A stretch of 64,000 nt of DNA, taken from NCBI GenBank assembly GCA_942486035.1, contig CALNXK010000134.1, positions 272,501 to 336,500 on the forward strand. Direction: 5' to 3'. The notes under the pieces are model-generated. The model was not told the DNA's origin. It did no database searches and saw only the letters and a program-made list of their open reading frames with translations. Below, in pieces: positions 62,801-64,000 of this stretch. Each line of letters starts with the position of its first letter. Within the stretch, counting starts at the first letter, position 1. The translations under genes were made by a program, and so were the position numbers. This DNA comes from Porites lobata (Eukaryota; Cnidaria; Anthozoa; Scleractinia; Poritidae).

Positions 62801-64000
62801 TGCGTGAAGGTTGGCTGCCCTATATCCTTGCCTACAACAGAAGAATAATTCAAGCAAGACATTACATTTCAGACCAAGATGTTTACAGAGATTTACTTTT
62901 ATTTGCAAAACAACTAACAGTACCCTAATTTCTCAGTCATTTCCTTATTTTTCCAACTACATTTAAAATAGCAACCCACTACTGTGACCAAACAAACGTT
63001 CAGTATTACAAGGCTGTCGTTTTTTCCTCTGCCACAGTTTTAACTCATTAATCTAACTAGTAATCAAATGTTTGCTGAGTTTTGGTGGGGGAGCTGAAAT
63101 CAATCAAGCAAATATACAGAAGGAATTTATTATGCGAAAGATTTAACCATAACATATTGCAGTTATGTATGTGTTACAGGTCAAATTTGATGTCAGGTGA
63201 AACTATTTTAACCTAGGTTCATTCACAATTTCCGTTGCCTACCTAGTTTAAATCAAAATTAACTTAAAACTACATTTGACCAGTTGTAACATATGCAACT
63301 TAAGCAGCTGCAAAAAGAAAGAAGGCTTGAACAGGATTTGAACTCATCACCTCTGCACTCTTACAACTGAGATACCAAGCCAACTTGGTGGCTGGTTATA
63401 TTTCGTATAAATAAATAATATTTCATACATTCTTCTTCATATCTTCTACTTATTCTAAGAGTATATTACATGTAAAAAATGTAAAAAAGGTTATGCAGAC
63501 AAATTCCTCCCAACCATCATCTTCCTCAGGATTTTTCTCTCATTTTGAGCTCCTAGGAAAAAGACACTGTTAAGAAACTGGTCCTTAGTGTTCCAACGAA
63601 ATCGTGTTCTTCGGATCCGTGTAACTCCTACGCTAAAGAAGTTTGGTTCTGACTTAGCTTTCAAAACTTCCAACCTATAAGTAATCTGCAATTTGTTTCT
63701 AAGTTAGTTGAACGAGCAGCAGCGGATATACCATGCCAAGTTTAGGAATGATGAATTTTCTTTATCATTTTTAGTAGGCCTGAACAACGTACTTAGCTCT
63801 TTGGCTTGTACTCGATTACGACTCTGAGATGGACGCTGACAAACGTACATGGCTTGCTGACATGAGCATATGAGCATAATTGTTATTTACTATTAAAAAC
63901 CAGAGAGGCCATAACGTACGTTTATTGAAGAGCTGGATTCGGAGCTGATTTGTTTGGAACATGCAGAAATCTTGGCCATATCCATAATTGGAGTATCAGG
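7213..64000 (-). CDS. DNAH14: Axonemal dynein heavy chain, DNAH14-like (58 visible exons, 5' end outside window)
   Basis: A motor subunit of ciliary dynein, which uses ATP hydrolysis in a ring of six AAA domains to slide axonemal microtubules. Visible order: tail, linker, AAA1 ([15 protein letters not shown]), AAA2 (GPAGGGKTT), AAA3 ([17 protein letters not shown]), AAA4 (GVGGTGKA), stalk coiled coils around the microtubule-binding tip, AAA5, AAA6 and part of the C-terminal domain. About 4,280 residues are covered; the part before the AAA1 P-loop (about 1,270 residues) is short, as in single-headed inner-arm-type chains. The AAA2 insert, FEVDNL-x3-SPATVSRC in AAA2 and [13 protein letters not shown] before AAA3 agree with what I remember of human DNAH14; the subfamily call rests on memory. 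Exons are listed separately. The first exon and the last 80-100 residues were not found. Confidence 0.85.
7548..8044. mobile_element. About 500-bp MITE-like element
   Basis: The left end (AGGGCCGATTTAC... CAGGTAGGTGAGGTAACCCG) and right end (CGGGTTACCACACCTACCTG... GTAAACAGACCCTT) are imperfect inverted repeats of about 50 bp. The AGGGCCTGTTTAC-type terminus recurs in the hairpin at 42301-42434. No coding capacity is seen. Confidence 0.6.
8060..8165. repeat. Diverged copy of a dispersed repeat
   Basis: CCAAAATTTTACATAAGCATT and its surroundings resemble segments at 36270-36360 and 42760-42830. Low similarity, boundaries not clear. Confidence 0.35.
8449..8686 (-). CDS. DNAH14: DNAH14 visible exon 57, C-terminal domain
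   Basis: Acceptor TTTTTAG|CACGCA, donor CTCAAG|GTAAAT, phase 0 to 1. [19 protein letters not shown] and [13 protein letters not shown] match the (S/L)KPLxxW and FWLSGFxFPxG blocks. An extra Ser/Thr-rich loop of about 25 residues ([17 protein letters not shown]) separates them. Confidence 0.95.
9294..9675 (-). CDS. DNAH14: DNAH14 visible exon 56, C-terminal domain
   Basis: Acceptor GTTGCAG|TTCAAA, donor TGGGAG|GTAATT, phase 2 to 0. [39 protein letters not shown] and NRVPKAWE are canonical; a longer variable stretch precedes them. Confidence 0.96.
10500..10800. repeat. Probable dispersed repeat
   Basis: TCACTCGCCTTTGGCTCGTGA and the inverted pair GCCGGTAAACCCAT / TGAGTTTACCGGCGC look like a fold-back repeat, boundaries not resolved. 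No coding sequence is seen. Confidence 0.4.
11039..11465 (+). pseudogene. Class A GPCR fragment (N-terminus to TM3)
   Basis: From ATG at 11039 the plus strand encodes an N-terminus, then after a one-base frame change near 11120 a TM1/TM2 region ([25 protein letters not shown]), an in-frame TAA at 11280, and in the same frame [20 protein letters not shown] and SYERLVAV, the ERL form of the DRY motif after TM3. The homology stops at about 11465 where LINE sequence begins. It resembles intronless cnidarian rhodopsin-like receptors (from memory; no ligand can be inferred). It lies in dynein intron 55, antisense to the gene, and cannot encode a receptor. Confidence 0.75.
11466..12426 (+). mobile_element. 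5'-truncated, internally deleted LINE
   Basis: Plus-strand reverse-transcriptase blocks: [33 protein letters not shown], then after a frameshift near 11675 a [15 protein letters not shown] block, [16 protein letters not shown] and [17 protein letters not shown]. At about 12040 the sequence jumps from RLIRDLL to the distal part ([38 protein letters not shown]), losing the (F/Y)ADD catalytic box. The C-terminus has a C2H2-like finger [21 protein letters not shown] (the H/C pattern is visible) and stops at 12424. Inserted in the GPCR fragment. Confidence 0.85.
12812..13005 (-). CDS. DNAH14: DNAH14 visible exon 55, C-terminal domain
   Basis: Acceptor TTGACAG|GTATAC, donor GTCGG|GTATGA, phase 0 to 2. 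[20 protein letters not shown] corresponds to the I-x-x-LP-x-x-x-x-PE-(V/I)FG(L/M)H-x-NA motif. Confidence 0.95.
13747..13944 (-). CDS. DNAH14: DNAH14 visible exon 54, C-terminal domain
   Basis: Acceptor CTAAAG|GTCTCC, donor GACTAT|GTAAGA, phase 0 to 0, 66 codons. [20 protein letters not shown] and [12 protein letters not shown] match the invariant YGGRVTDDWD block. Confidence 0.97.
14260..14484 (-). CDS. DNAH14: DNAH14 visible exon 53, C-terminal domain start
   Basis: Acceptor GTTACAG|ATGACC, donor TTAGAG|GTATGC, phase 0 to 0. [37 protein letters not shown] and [15 protein letters not shown] are canonical. Confidence 0.97.
14571..14673 (-). CDS. DNAH14: DNAH14 visible exon 52, AAA6 end
   Basis: Acceptor TTTTAG|GTTATC, donor CTCAAG|GTGAAA, phase 2 to 0. 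[20 protein letters not shown] matches H-x-(D/N)-FR-(L/M)WLSS-x-P-x-x-x-FPV. Confidence 0.96.
15813..16023 (-). CDS. DNAH14: DNAH14 visible exon 51, AAA6
   Basis: Acceptor TTGCAG|GCTCTG, donor AGAAG|GTAAGG, phase 1 to 2. [26 protein letters not shown] and [19 protein letters not shown] are invariant dynein blocks. Confidence 0.97.
16345..16575 (-). CDS. DNAH14: DNAH14 visible exon 50, AAA6
   Basis: Acceptor CAAAAG|GTAAAG, donor CTCCTG|GTAAGC, phase 1 to 1. [18 protein letters not shown], then a P-L-I-F-I-L-SPG block at the end: canonical AAA6. Confidence 0.96.
17137..17370 (-). CDS. DNAH14: DNAH14 visible exon 49, AAA6
   Basis: Acceptor CAACAG|CTTCTC, donor AGGAG|GTATGA, phase 1 to 1. [20 protein letters not shown] corresponds to the P-x-W-L-(S/T)-x-x-x-W block; [13 protein letters not shown] follows. 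Confidence 0.93.
17926..18910. mobile_element. 985-bp TTAA-flanked inverted-repeat element
   Basis: TTAAGGTGGCT (17926) and AGCCACCTTAA (18900-18910) are inverted ends with TTAA at both edges, as for piggyBac-type target sites. The arms match for about 200 bp or more (CAATACCTCCCAAGTTTGA, AAACTACGTCGCCAT, TTAGATAAAGATGAAAATTT in both) and the match continues to about 18170. No transposase frame is seen. Confidence 0.82.
18127..18210 (-). CDS. DNAH14: DNAH14 visible exon 48, candidate transposon-derived cassette exon
   Basis: 84 nt, no stop, acceptor CTTACAG|ATTTCG and donor GGCT|GTAAGT, phase 1 to 1, so it can be included or skipped without changing frame. Encodes [16 protein letters not shown] and NDFGEQLYG. 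It lies within the left arm of the inverted-repeat element at 17926-18910: AAAATCGTTCACG and TATTTTACTT-x-CAGC-x-GTA recur in the right arm. Other dyneins have no such segment at this place as far as I recall. Confidence 0.5.
19035..19342 (-). CDS. DNAH14: DNAH14 visible exon 47, AAA6 start
   Basis: Acceptor ATTAAG|GCAAAC, donor AAGCAG|GTGGAA, phase 2 to 1. [20 protein letters not shown] and [10 protein letters not shown] match the conserved (F/Y)EKDKLLFSF and EWxFFLxGG blocks; a Ser/Gly-rich tail follows. Confidence 0.93.
19474..19681. repeat. First copy of a TIR element (three copies in window)
   Basis: AGGGCGCTTTCCATTGTCAG and CTGACAAATGGAAAGCACCCT are inverted ends; CGGACCATTGCCG, GGATAGTTTTGATTAAAA and ATTACGACGGGGATG are shared with 31752-31973. 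Confidence 0.85.
19794..20716. mobile_element. About 920-bp inverted-repeat element
   Basis: ACAATTATTCCTCG at the left and GAGGAATAATTGT at the right; inward, AACTTAAGAACCACGACGA pairs with CGTCGTGGTTCTTAAGTT. Arms exceed 90 bp, with CGA/CGT-repeat-rich inner parts. No transposase frame is seen. Confidence 0.75.
20718..20892. repeat. MITE-like hairpin, TIR TAAAATCCAACTAG
   Basis: TAGTAAAATCCAACTAGTTGG (left) and CCACTAGTTGGATTTTACTA (right) are inverted ends 175 bp apart. It directly abuts the element at 19794-20716. Confidence 0.75.
21223..21598 (-). CDS. DNAH14: DNAH14 visible exon 46, AAA5 to AAA6
   Basis: Acceptor TTAATAG|GTAATA, donor CGGAG|GTAATT, phase 1 to 2. [19 protein letters not shown] and [20 protein letters not shown] are conserved; a polar tail of about 35 residues ([14 protein letters not shown] and following) precedes AAA6. 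Confidence 0.95.
22190..22556 (-). CDS. DNAH14: DNAH14 visible exon 45, AAA5
   Basis: Acceptor TTTTAG|GATTTG, donor CGCGTG|GTAATT, phase 0 to 1. [39 protein letters not shown] and ERPQLEE are canonical AAA5 blocks. Confidence 0.97.
22921..23370 (-). CDS. DNAH14: DNAH14 visible exon 44, CC2 end and AAA5
   Basis: Acceptor TGCACAG|GTTCGG, donor GTTGAG|GTACCT, phase 0 to 0, 150 codons. Blocks: [51 protein letters not shown]. Confidence 0.97.
23841..23996 (-). CDS. DNAH14: DNAH14 visible exon 43, stalk helix CC2
   Basis: Acceptor TTATAG|GCAAGT, donor GAACAG|GTACTT, phase 0 to 0, 52 codons of Leu/Gln/Glu-rich coiled coil ([20 protein letters not shown]). Confidence 0.94.
24827..25039 (-). CDS. 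DNAH14: DNAH14 visible exon 42, microtubule-binding domain to CC2
   Basis: Acceptor AATGTAG|GTGTTT, donor AAGCAG|GTGCGC, phase 0 to 0, 71 codons. [19 protein letters not shown] and [20 protein letters not shown] match the end of the binding domain; then CC2 begins. Confidence 0.96.
25961..26188. repeat. 114-bp tandem duplication
   Basis: Two copies (25961-26074 and 26075-26188) start GAACAGCAACAGAAATCACA and share GATCGATCGATCTTTGCGTC; they differ at only a modest number of positions, so the duplication is fairly recent. Intron between exons 41 and 42. Confidence 0.9.
26260..26640 (-). CDS. DNAH14: DNAH14 visible exon 41, stalk CC1 to microtubule-binding domain
   Basis: Acceptor GAATAG|GACACA, donor GATAAG|GTGAGT, phase 0 to 0, 127 codons. 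Heptad-rich CC1 ends [20 protein letters not shown], followed by the start of the microtubule-binding tip ([17 protein letters not shown]). Confidence 0.96.
27227..27880 (-). CDS. DNAH14: DNAH14 visible exon 40, AAA4 end and stalk helix CC1
   Basis: Acceptor CTAAAG|GATGAA, donor GCCAAG|GTATGT, phase 0 to 0, 218 codons. [20 protein letters not shown] is the conserved AAA4 end; [17 protein letters not shown] then leads into the stalk coiled coil. Confidence 0.97.
28227..28376. repeat. Short MITE-like element
   Basis: TAGCCTGGGA at the left and TCCCAGGCTA at the right bound 150 bp with a further GAAAAGCG / CGCCCTTTTTAC-type imperfect inversion. It lies in the intron between exons 39 and 40. Confidence 0.6.
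28506..28829 (-). CDS. DNAH14: DNAH14 visible exon 39, AAA4
   Basis: Acceptor TGATAG|GAATAC, donor GTTAAG|GTAAGT, phase 0 to 0, 108 codons. AAA4 P-loop [19 protein letters not shown]; most chains have GVGGSG(K/R)(Q/S). Then [11 protein letters not shown] and the degenerate Walker B VIFLTDN. Confidence 0.96.
29158..29385. repeat. Inverted-repeat element
   Basis: GTCTCCCTCGCAGCCGTTTT (about 29172) and AAAACGGCAGCGAGGGAGAC (about 29347) belong to arms of about 45 bp around a 120-bp centre. It lies in the intron between exons 38 and 39. Confidence 0.75.
29690..29992 (-). CDS. DNAH14: DNAH14 visible exon 38, AAA3-AAA4
   Basis: Acceptor TTAAAG|GTGATA, donor TTAGAG|GTTTGT, phase 0 to 0, 101 codons. 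[20 protein letters not shown] matches the conserved W/G-x-H-E-x-x-RVxxDRL-x-x-x-x-D block. Confidence 0.95.
30151..30370 (-). CDS. DNAH14: DNAH14 visible exon 37, AAA3
   Basis: Acceptor TTTACAG|TGTGCT, donor AACAAG|GTAAGT, phase 2 to 0. [20 protein letters not shown] and the end motif [14 protein letters not shown] are typical of AAA3. Confidence 0.96.
30884..30950 (+). repeat. Possible tRNA-derived repeat fragment
   Basis: GTGGTTAGAGCACCCGACTGG followed by GGTTCGAACCTACAGTCG has A-box and B-box like spacing. The flanks were not matched to another copy in the window. Confidence 0.4.
31097..31314 (-). CDS. DNAH14: DNAH14 visible exon 36, AAA3 Walker B
   Basis: Acceptor ATTACAG|GTAGTA, donor TTTCAG|GTATGT, phase 0 to 2. 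[33 protein letters not shown] and [18 protein letters not shown] are canonical AAA3 blocks. Confidence 0.97.
31752..31973. repeat. Second copy of a TIR element (see 19474)
   Basis: Ends AGTGCTTTCCATTTGTCAGA and TCTGACAACTGGAAAGCGCCCT are inverted repeats; the interior GGATAGTTTTGATTAAA and ATTACGACGGG are shared with 19474-19681. Confidence 0.82.
32092..33207 (-). CDS. DNAH14: DNAH14 visible exon 35, AAA2-AAA3 with AAA3 Walker A
   Basis: A 1,116-nt exon (372 codons) among exons of about 50-650 nt: acceptor TCGACAG|TTGCCA, donor AAAAAAG|GTAAGT, phase 0 to 0. Contains [30 protein letters not shown] and the AAA3 P-loop [15 protein letters not shown]. About 45 residues more than usual separate the P-loop from [37 protein letters not shown] ends the exon. 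Confidence 0.96.
33257..33306. repeat. AAAT/AATA microsatellite
   Basis: A run of AAATAAATAAATAAATAAAAATAAA-type tetranucleotides close upstream of exon 35. Confidence 0.9.
33765..33837 (-). repeat. tRNA-like pseudogene / SINE head
   Basis: 73 nt on the minus strand with 7-bp acceptor pairing (GGCTTCA with TGAAGTC), A box TAACTCAGTTGGTAGAGC and B box GGTTCAAACTCC. The anticodon arm is mispaired and position 33 is C, so it is unlikely to be a working tRNA. Confidence 0.7.
34260..35830 (+). mobile_element. Decayed Penelope-like retroelement
   Basis: Plus-strand frames give the Penelope-type RT order: YGLPKLH (with a stop), [57 protein letters not shown] and [10 protein letters not shown], then a connector ([16 protein letters not shown]) and the end of a GIY-YIG-type endonuclease region ([14 protein letters not shown]... 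AEHHLRTKH). Several stops and frameshifts occur. The connector joins almost directly to [12 protein letters not shown], so the part with the GIY-YIG tyrosines seems deleted. Antisense to the dynein gene, in its 4.2-kb intron 34. Confidence 0.8.
36230..36380. repeat. Copy of dispersed repeat (see 42715)
   Basis: CCAAAATTTTGCACAAGCATT, TTTCTCTTGGGGCGA and AACAATGATTATGCAAAAAT correspond to 42755-42835 and more weakly to 8060-8165. It lies in the large intron between exons 34 and 35. Confidence 0.55.
37417..37485 (-). CDS. DNAH14: DNAH14 visible exon 34, AAA2-AAA3
   Basis: A 23-codon exon: acceptor TTCTTAG|GAGCCC, donor ACAAAG|GTATTT, phase 0 to 0. Reads [15 protein letters not shown], matching (D/E)P-x-DLGWxPYVxSW. 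Confidence 0.95.
37900..38162 (-). CDS. DNAH14: DNAH14 visible exon 33, AAA2 Walker B and sensor
   Basis: Acceptor ACGGCAG|GCGAAA, donor TACATG|GTACGT, phase 1 to 0. [35 protein letters not shown] and [14 protein letters not shown] are diagnostic. FEVDNL before SPATVSRC is DNAH14-like; other chains usually have FE(V/T)xDL. Confidence 0.97.
38530..39100. repeat. Degenerate minisatellite, about 77-87-bp units
   Basis: Units beginning TTTGTCATTTAGT at 38619 and 38706, then diverged units at about 38793, 38875 and 38951, share GTCAATCAGTCCGTCTG and CAGTCAGTCAGCC motifs. The array ends about 40 bp from the exon 32 donor. Confidence 0.75.
39138..39438 (-). CDS. DNAH14: DNAH14 visible exon 32, AAA2 with insert
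   Basis: Acceptor ATCACAG|CGAAAC, donor GTGAAG|GTGAGA, phase 0 to 1. [14 protein letters not shown] and [11 protein letters not shown] are the canonical AAA2 strand; a Ser/Thr/Arg-rich insert follows ([19 protein letters not shown]), probably a disordered loop. DNAH14 proteins have extra length here as I recall them. Confidence 0.93.
39727..39999 (-). CDS. DNAH14: DNAH14 visible exon 31, AAA2 Walker A
   Basis: Acceptor CGTTCAG|AAAGCC, donor TACTTG|GTGAGT, phase 0 to 0, 91 codons. [17 protein letters not shown] is the AAA2 P-loop, followed by a longer polar stretch ([18 protein letters not shown]). Confidence 0.96.
40255..40305 (+). repeat. Remnant of tRNA-derived repeat (B box)
   Basis: GGTTCGAATCCGGTTGAAACC keeps a Pol III B-box and the 3' acceptor half of the tRNA-like sequence seen at 33765-33837. 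The 5' half is not recognisable. Confidence 0.4.
40668..40842 (-). CDS. DNAH14: DNAH14 visible exon 30, AAA1-AAA2 junction
   Basis: Acceptor TCCTTAG|TCTCAA, donor CTTAAA|GTGAGG, phase 2 to 0. Acidic start (ETLEEEES), then [20 protein letters not shown], the conserved DxPLF-x2-I-x-D-(L/I)FP block. Confidence 0.95.
41199..41272 (-). CDS. DNAH14: DNAH14 visible exon 29, AAA1 to AAA2
   Basis: Acceptor TATTCAG|GATCAC, donor TGCAAG|GTAAAA, phase 0 to 2. [18 protein letters not shown] is the invariant DHYDFG(M/L)RA(V/L)K block. Confidence 0.96.
41387..41670. repeat. MITE-like inverted-repeat element
   Basis: CCTGAGAAAACAGCC at the left and GGCTGTTTCGCAGG at the right, with further inverted matches inward (GCGAAATGAC / GTCATTTCGC and CTACCCAG / CTGGGTAG). 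It is about 280 bp and almost wholly foldable. Confidence 0.7.
41891..42077 (-). CDS. DNAH14: DNAH14 visible exon 28, AAA1
   Basis: Acceptor TTACCAG|TTATGC, donor CAGCAG|GTATGC, phase 2 to 0. Reads [20 protein letters not shown] then EIILFSEGF, with Ser instead of the usual Gly before YAGR. Includes the arginine finger region. Confidence 0.96.
42301..42434. repeat. Near-perfect long hairpin (MITE)
   Basis: Arms of nearly 60 bp: CCTGTTTACATGGAGTGGGG at the left and CCCCACTCCACGTAAACAGG at the right, with nearly all intervening bases also complementary. The loop is about 15 bases. The right end lies 23 bp from the exon 27 splice donor. Confidence 0.88.
42458..42526 (-). CDS. DNAH14: DNAH14 visible exon 27, AAA1 sensor
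   Basis: Acceptor GCCAG|ATTTCT, donor CCAAG|GTAAGT, phase 2 to 2. [10 protein letters not shown] and CGMFITMNP form the AAA1 sensor strand with its asparagine. Confidence 0.96.
42715..42860. repeat. Copy of dispersed repeat (see 36230)
   Basis: CCCCAAAATTTTGCAAGCATT and AACAATGGTTATGCAAAA match a segment at about 36270-36362 in the same order. It lies in the intron between exons 26 and 27. Confidence 0.5.
43235..43380 (-). CDS. DNAH14: DNAH14 visible exon 26, AAA1 Walker B
   Basis: Acceptor TGATAG|ATGATG, donor TCAAG|GTAAAA, phase 0 to 2. Contains [19 protein letters not shown]: the Walker B aspartate and catalytic glutamate (DE) are intact, then [12 protein letters not shown]. Confidence 0.97.
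43440..43800. repeat. Probable dispersed repeat in intron
   Basis: The intron between exons 25 and 26 has a GC-richer stretch with CTGTTCACAGACCCTCTATTT and TGTGTACAGGCTAG, wording I associate with coral MITE-like repeats. Ends are not defined; no coding sequence is seen. Confidence 0.3.
44167..44220 (-). CDS. DNAH14: DNAH14 visible exon 25, AAA1
   Basis: An 18-codon exon: acceptor AAACAG|GCAATG, donor TACAAG|GTAAAA, phase 0 to 0. [14 protein letters not shown] is the conserved CxVFNCS-x2-DY motif after the AAA1 P-loop. Confidence 0.96.
44506..44647. repeat. Third copy of a TIR element (see 19474 and 31752)
   Basis: Shortened copy: the ends resemble TTTCC-x-CAAAACTGGCCGG and CCGGTCAATTC-x-ATGGAAAG, and the interior GGATAGTTTTGATTAA is shared with the other two copies. 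It ends about 50 bp from the exon 24 donor. Confidence 0.7.
44698..44929 (-). CDS. DNAH14: DNAH14 visible exon 24, AAA1 Walker A
   Basis: Acceptor TATACAG|GCAATT, donor GCAAAG|GTAATC, phase 2 to 0. Contains [20 protein letters not shown] and the P-loop [19 protein letters not shown]1 is the main ATPase site of dynein motors. Confidence 0.97.
45401..45651 (-). CDS. DNAH14: DNAH14 visible exon 23, linker to AAA1
   Basis: Acceptor GATTCAG|TCCCAA, donor ACGAG|GTTAAC, phase 0 to 2. [19 protein letters not shown] is the invariant L-x-T-x-DVHARD block just before AAA1, and EDFQWTR follows. Confidence 0.95.
45977..46064 (-). CDS. DNAH14: DNAH14 visible exon 22, linker
   Basis: Acceptor TCTCAG|GCACCT, donor ACTGTT|GTAAGC, phase 2 to 0. 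[14 protein letters not shown] matches the conserved WxxxxPGQVVL block. Confidence 0.94.
46256..46350 (-). repeat. SINE body fragment
   Basis: Shares CCATGAGAGATAGACCA with the SINE at 6885-7155, followed by CTACTCTTTTCGAACAG, which I recall from the same repeat family. No tRNA-like head is present here. Confidence 0.5.
46546..46620 (-). CDS. DNAH14: DNAH14 visible exon 21, linker
   Basis: Acceptor TTACAG|AACGTT, donor AAAAT|GTAAGT, phase 2 to 2. Encodes [17 protein letters not shown], the conserved VExWL-x2-(V/L)-E-x-x-M motif. Confidence 0.93.
46892..47076. repeat. MITE-like element, TIR GTTAGCCTGCG
   Basis: GTTAGCCTGCGTCGCAGACG at the left and CGTTTGTGGCGCAGGCTAAC at the right are 20-bp near-exact inverted repeats 185 bp apart. 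It lies in the intron between exons 20 and 21. Confidence 0.75.
47242..47360 (-). CDS. DNAH14: DNAH14 visible exon 20, linker
   Basis: Acceptor TACCAG|CCGCAC, donor CCCAA|GTAAGT, phase 0 to 2. [10 protein letters not shown] is the conserved H-L-x-K-C-F block; [12 protein letters not shown] follows. Confidence 0.94.
47730..47834 (-). CDS. DNAH14: DNAH14 visible exon 19, linker
   Basis: Acceptor TTTTCAG|GACTAT, donor GTACAG|GTTAGT, phase 0 to 0. [20 protein letters not shown], with the invariant [12 protein letters not shown] block of the linker. Confidence 0.95.
48510..48571 (-). CDS. DNAH14: DNAH14 visible exon 18, linker
   Basis: A 62-nt exon: acceptor TTTTTAG|GAGTCC, donor TTGGAG|GTGAGG, phase 1 to 0. 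[11 protein letters not shown] is the conserved L-x-x-I-x-(K/R)-x-L-E helix. Confidence 0.92.
49082..49191 (-). CDS. DNAH14: DNAH14 visible exon 17, linker
   Basis: Acceptor TTTTCAG|GCAGCT, donor CTGCAG|GTAATT, phase 2 to 1. Starts [20 protein letters not shown], the usual continuation of the IFSAxDIQRQLP block. Confidence 0.94.
49769..49890 (-). CDS. DNAH14: DNAH14 visible exon 16, linker
   Basis: Acceptor ATTTTAG|GCTGTG, donor CAAAG|GTTAAA, phase 0 to 2. Contains [15 protein letters not shown] and IFSAADIQ, the most conserved linker block of dyneins. Confidence 0.95.
49977..50370. mobile_element. 394-bp element with AGGGTTCGTAC termini
   Basis: AGGGTTCGTAC at the left and GTACGAACCCT at the right are exact inverted ends. 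The interior repeats TTCCATGACTTTCCA-like units several times in direct orientation. No coding capacity. It lies in the intron between exons 15 and 16. Confidence 0.7.
50581..50739 (-). CDS. DNAH14: DNAH14 visible exon 15, linker
   Basis: Acceptor TTCTTAG|GTGATG, donor ATCAAG|GTATGA, phase 0 to 0, 53 codons. Linker segment with the conserved I-x-G-x-D-(D/E)-I and S-R-F/Y-V-x-P-(I/L)-K ends. Confidence 0.92.
51206..51286 (-). CDS. DNAH14: DNAH14 visible exon 14, linker
   Basis: A 27-codon exon: acceptor TTTTAG|GTGTTT, donor CAAAAG|GTAACA, phase 0 to 0. Reads [18 protein letters not shown], matching I-x-x-x-S-x-Q-A-x-x-E in the linker. Confidence 0.92.
52106..52296 (-). CDS. DNAH14: DNAH14 visible exon 13, linker
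   Basis: Acceptor ATTTCAG|GTTTAC, donor CTACAG|GTTTGC, phase 1 to 0. [19 protein letters not shown] is the conserved L-R-x3-L-x-x-RHW motif. Confidence 0.93.
52810..53042 (-). CDS. DNAH14: DNAH14 visible exon 12, linker start
   Basis: Acceptor TTTTCAG|GGGAGC, donor GAAAG|GTACAC, phase 2 to 1. [16 protein letters not shown] and [10 protein letters not shown] match the conserved W-x-S-x2-EW block of dynein heavy chains. Confidence 0.92.
53337..53626 (-). CDS. DNAH14: DNAH14 visible exon 11, tail to linker
   Basis: Acceptor TTTCTAG|TCAACT, donor ACTGA|GTGAGT, phase 0 to 2. Helical, charged segment ([13 protein letters not shown]) with the [12 protein letters not shown] block typical of this region. 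Confidence 0.9.
54290..54497 (-). CDS. DNAH14: DNAH14 visible exon 10, tail
   Basis: The acceptor TTCAAG|GAAATT was selected because it matches phase 2 from exon 9; donor CTCAAG|GTATGA, phase 0 out. Contains [15 protein letters not shown] and [11 protein letters not shown], hallmark blocks of the dynein tail before the linker. Confidence 0.9.
54780..54984 (-). CDS. DNAH14: DNAH14 visible exon 9, tail (GC donor)
   Basis: Acceptor CCTCCAG|TGTTTC; the donor is CCAG|GCAAGT, a consensus GC donor. Phase 1 to 2. Encodes a Thr/Ser-rich stretch ending LLNWKGS. All junctions from here to exon 58 agree in phase. Confidence 0.75.
55718..56345. repeat. Complex duplicated and inverted repeat block
   Basis: A segment of about 60 bp (55718-55778) recurs as a direct repeat at 55878-55937 (shared CTGCTACGGTCCCAATAC). 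AACGGTGATTTCTGTAACGA (55828-55847) recurs inverted at about 56002-56021. ATTTGACATTTTCAGG (about 55776) recurs at 56284. The block lies in the intron between exons 8 and 9. Confidence 0.65.
56290..56427 (-). CDS. Possible unplaced dynein tail exon
   Basis: Phase requires at least one more exon between exons 8 and 9. The best candidate reads [20 protein letters not shown], a helical pattern like dynein tails. No acceptor in the right phase and no good donor was found, and part of this stretch is duplicated at 55773-55830, so it is tentative. Confidence 0.25.
56760..56933 (-). CDS. DNAH14: DNAH14 visible exon 8, tail
   Basis: Acceptor CAACAG|GTATTGG, donor ATCAAG|GTACTC, phase 0 to 0, 58 codons ([16 protein letters not shown] at the start). 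Confidence 0.8.
57430..57850 (-). mobile_element. Decayed LINE 3' end (zinc-binding tail of RT ORF)
   Basis: Minus-strand frames read [13 protein letters not shown], then a Cys/Ser-Glu-Thr-Leu block, then about 75 residues (57663-57439) with LGLIDNIS and CKLRNTIPM. This resembles the C-terminal zinc-binding region that follows reverse transcriptase in LINE-type ORFs. Frames shift and cysteines are missing, so it is an old fragment. It sits in the intron between dynein exons 7 and 8, in the same orientation as the gene. Confidence 0.55.
58836..58958 (-). CDS. DNAH14: DNAH14 visible exon 7, tail
   Basis: The acceptor CTCAAAG|AAATTT (after a T-rich tract) was chosen over TTTAG eight bases downstream because only it keeps phase 0 and avoids a stop. 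Donor GAGGAG|GTACAC. 41 codons. Confidence 0.7.
59554..59838 (-). CDS. DNAH14: DNAH14 visible exon 6, tail
   Basis: Acceptor CCACAG|GATTTT, donor CAAGG|GTAAGT, phase 0 to 0, 95 codons. Starts [13 protein letters not shown] and has a charged EEEEKAKK run. Confidence 0.8.
60590..60783 (-). CDS. DNAH14: DNAH14 visible exon 5, tail
   Basis: Acceptor TTCCAG|GTGAC, donor GAGCAG|GTGAGG, phase 1 to 0. Encodes a Thr/Ser/Glu-rich, probably flexible part of the tail. Confidence 0.75.
61553..61711 (-). CDS. DNAH14: DNAH14 visible exon 4, tail
   Basis: Acceptor TTGCAG|GGCCC, donor GGAA|GTAAGT, phase 1 to 1. An acidic segment rich in Asp, Glu and Thr. Its junction with exon 3 rebuilds a Gly codon. Confidence 0.75.
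62658..62831 (-). CDS. DNAH14: DNAH14 visible exon 3, tail
   Basis: Acceptor TGTAG|GCAAGG and donor CAAG|GTAACC; phase 1 in, 1 out. Encodes an amphipathic [17 protein letters not shown] segment resembling the hydrophobic N-terminal tail motif of short axonemal heavy chains. Confidence 0.8.
63323..63380 (-). repeat. tRNA-like repeat with deleted anticodon arm
   Basis: On the minus strand GGCTTGGTATCTCAGTTG and GAGTTCAAATCC keep A and B boxes and complementary ends (GGCTT / AAGCC), but only 58 nt long. Probably a SINE head or tRNA pseudogene, in dynein intron 2. Confidence 0.6.
63500..63685 (-). CDS. DNAH14: DNAH14 visible exon 2 (3' end approximate)
   Basis: Acceptor TTGCAG|ATTACT gives phase 0 after exon 1. 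About 60 residues, basic ([10 protein letters not shown]). No strong donor was found in the phase needed by exon 3, so the 3' boundary is uncertain or a small exon is missing. Confidence 0.5.
63920..64000 (-). CDS. DNAH14: DNAH14 visible exon 1 (partial at window edge)
   Basis: Open to the window edge and ending at AATAAAC|GTACGT in phase 0. It encodes a Ser-rich N-terminal stretch (SSESSSS). An in-frame ATG occurs inside but the true start may lie beyond 64000. Confidence 0.5.
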
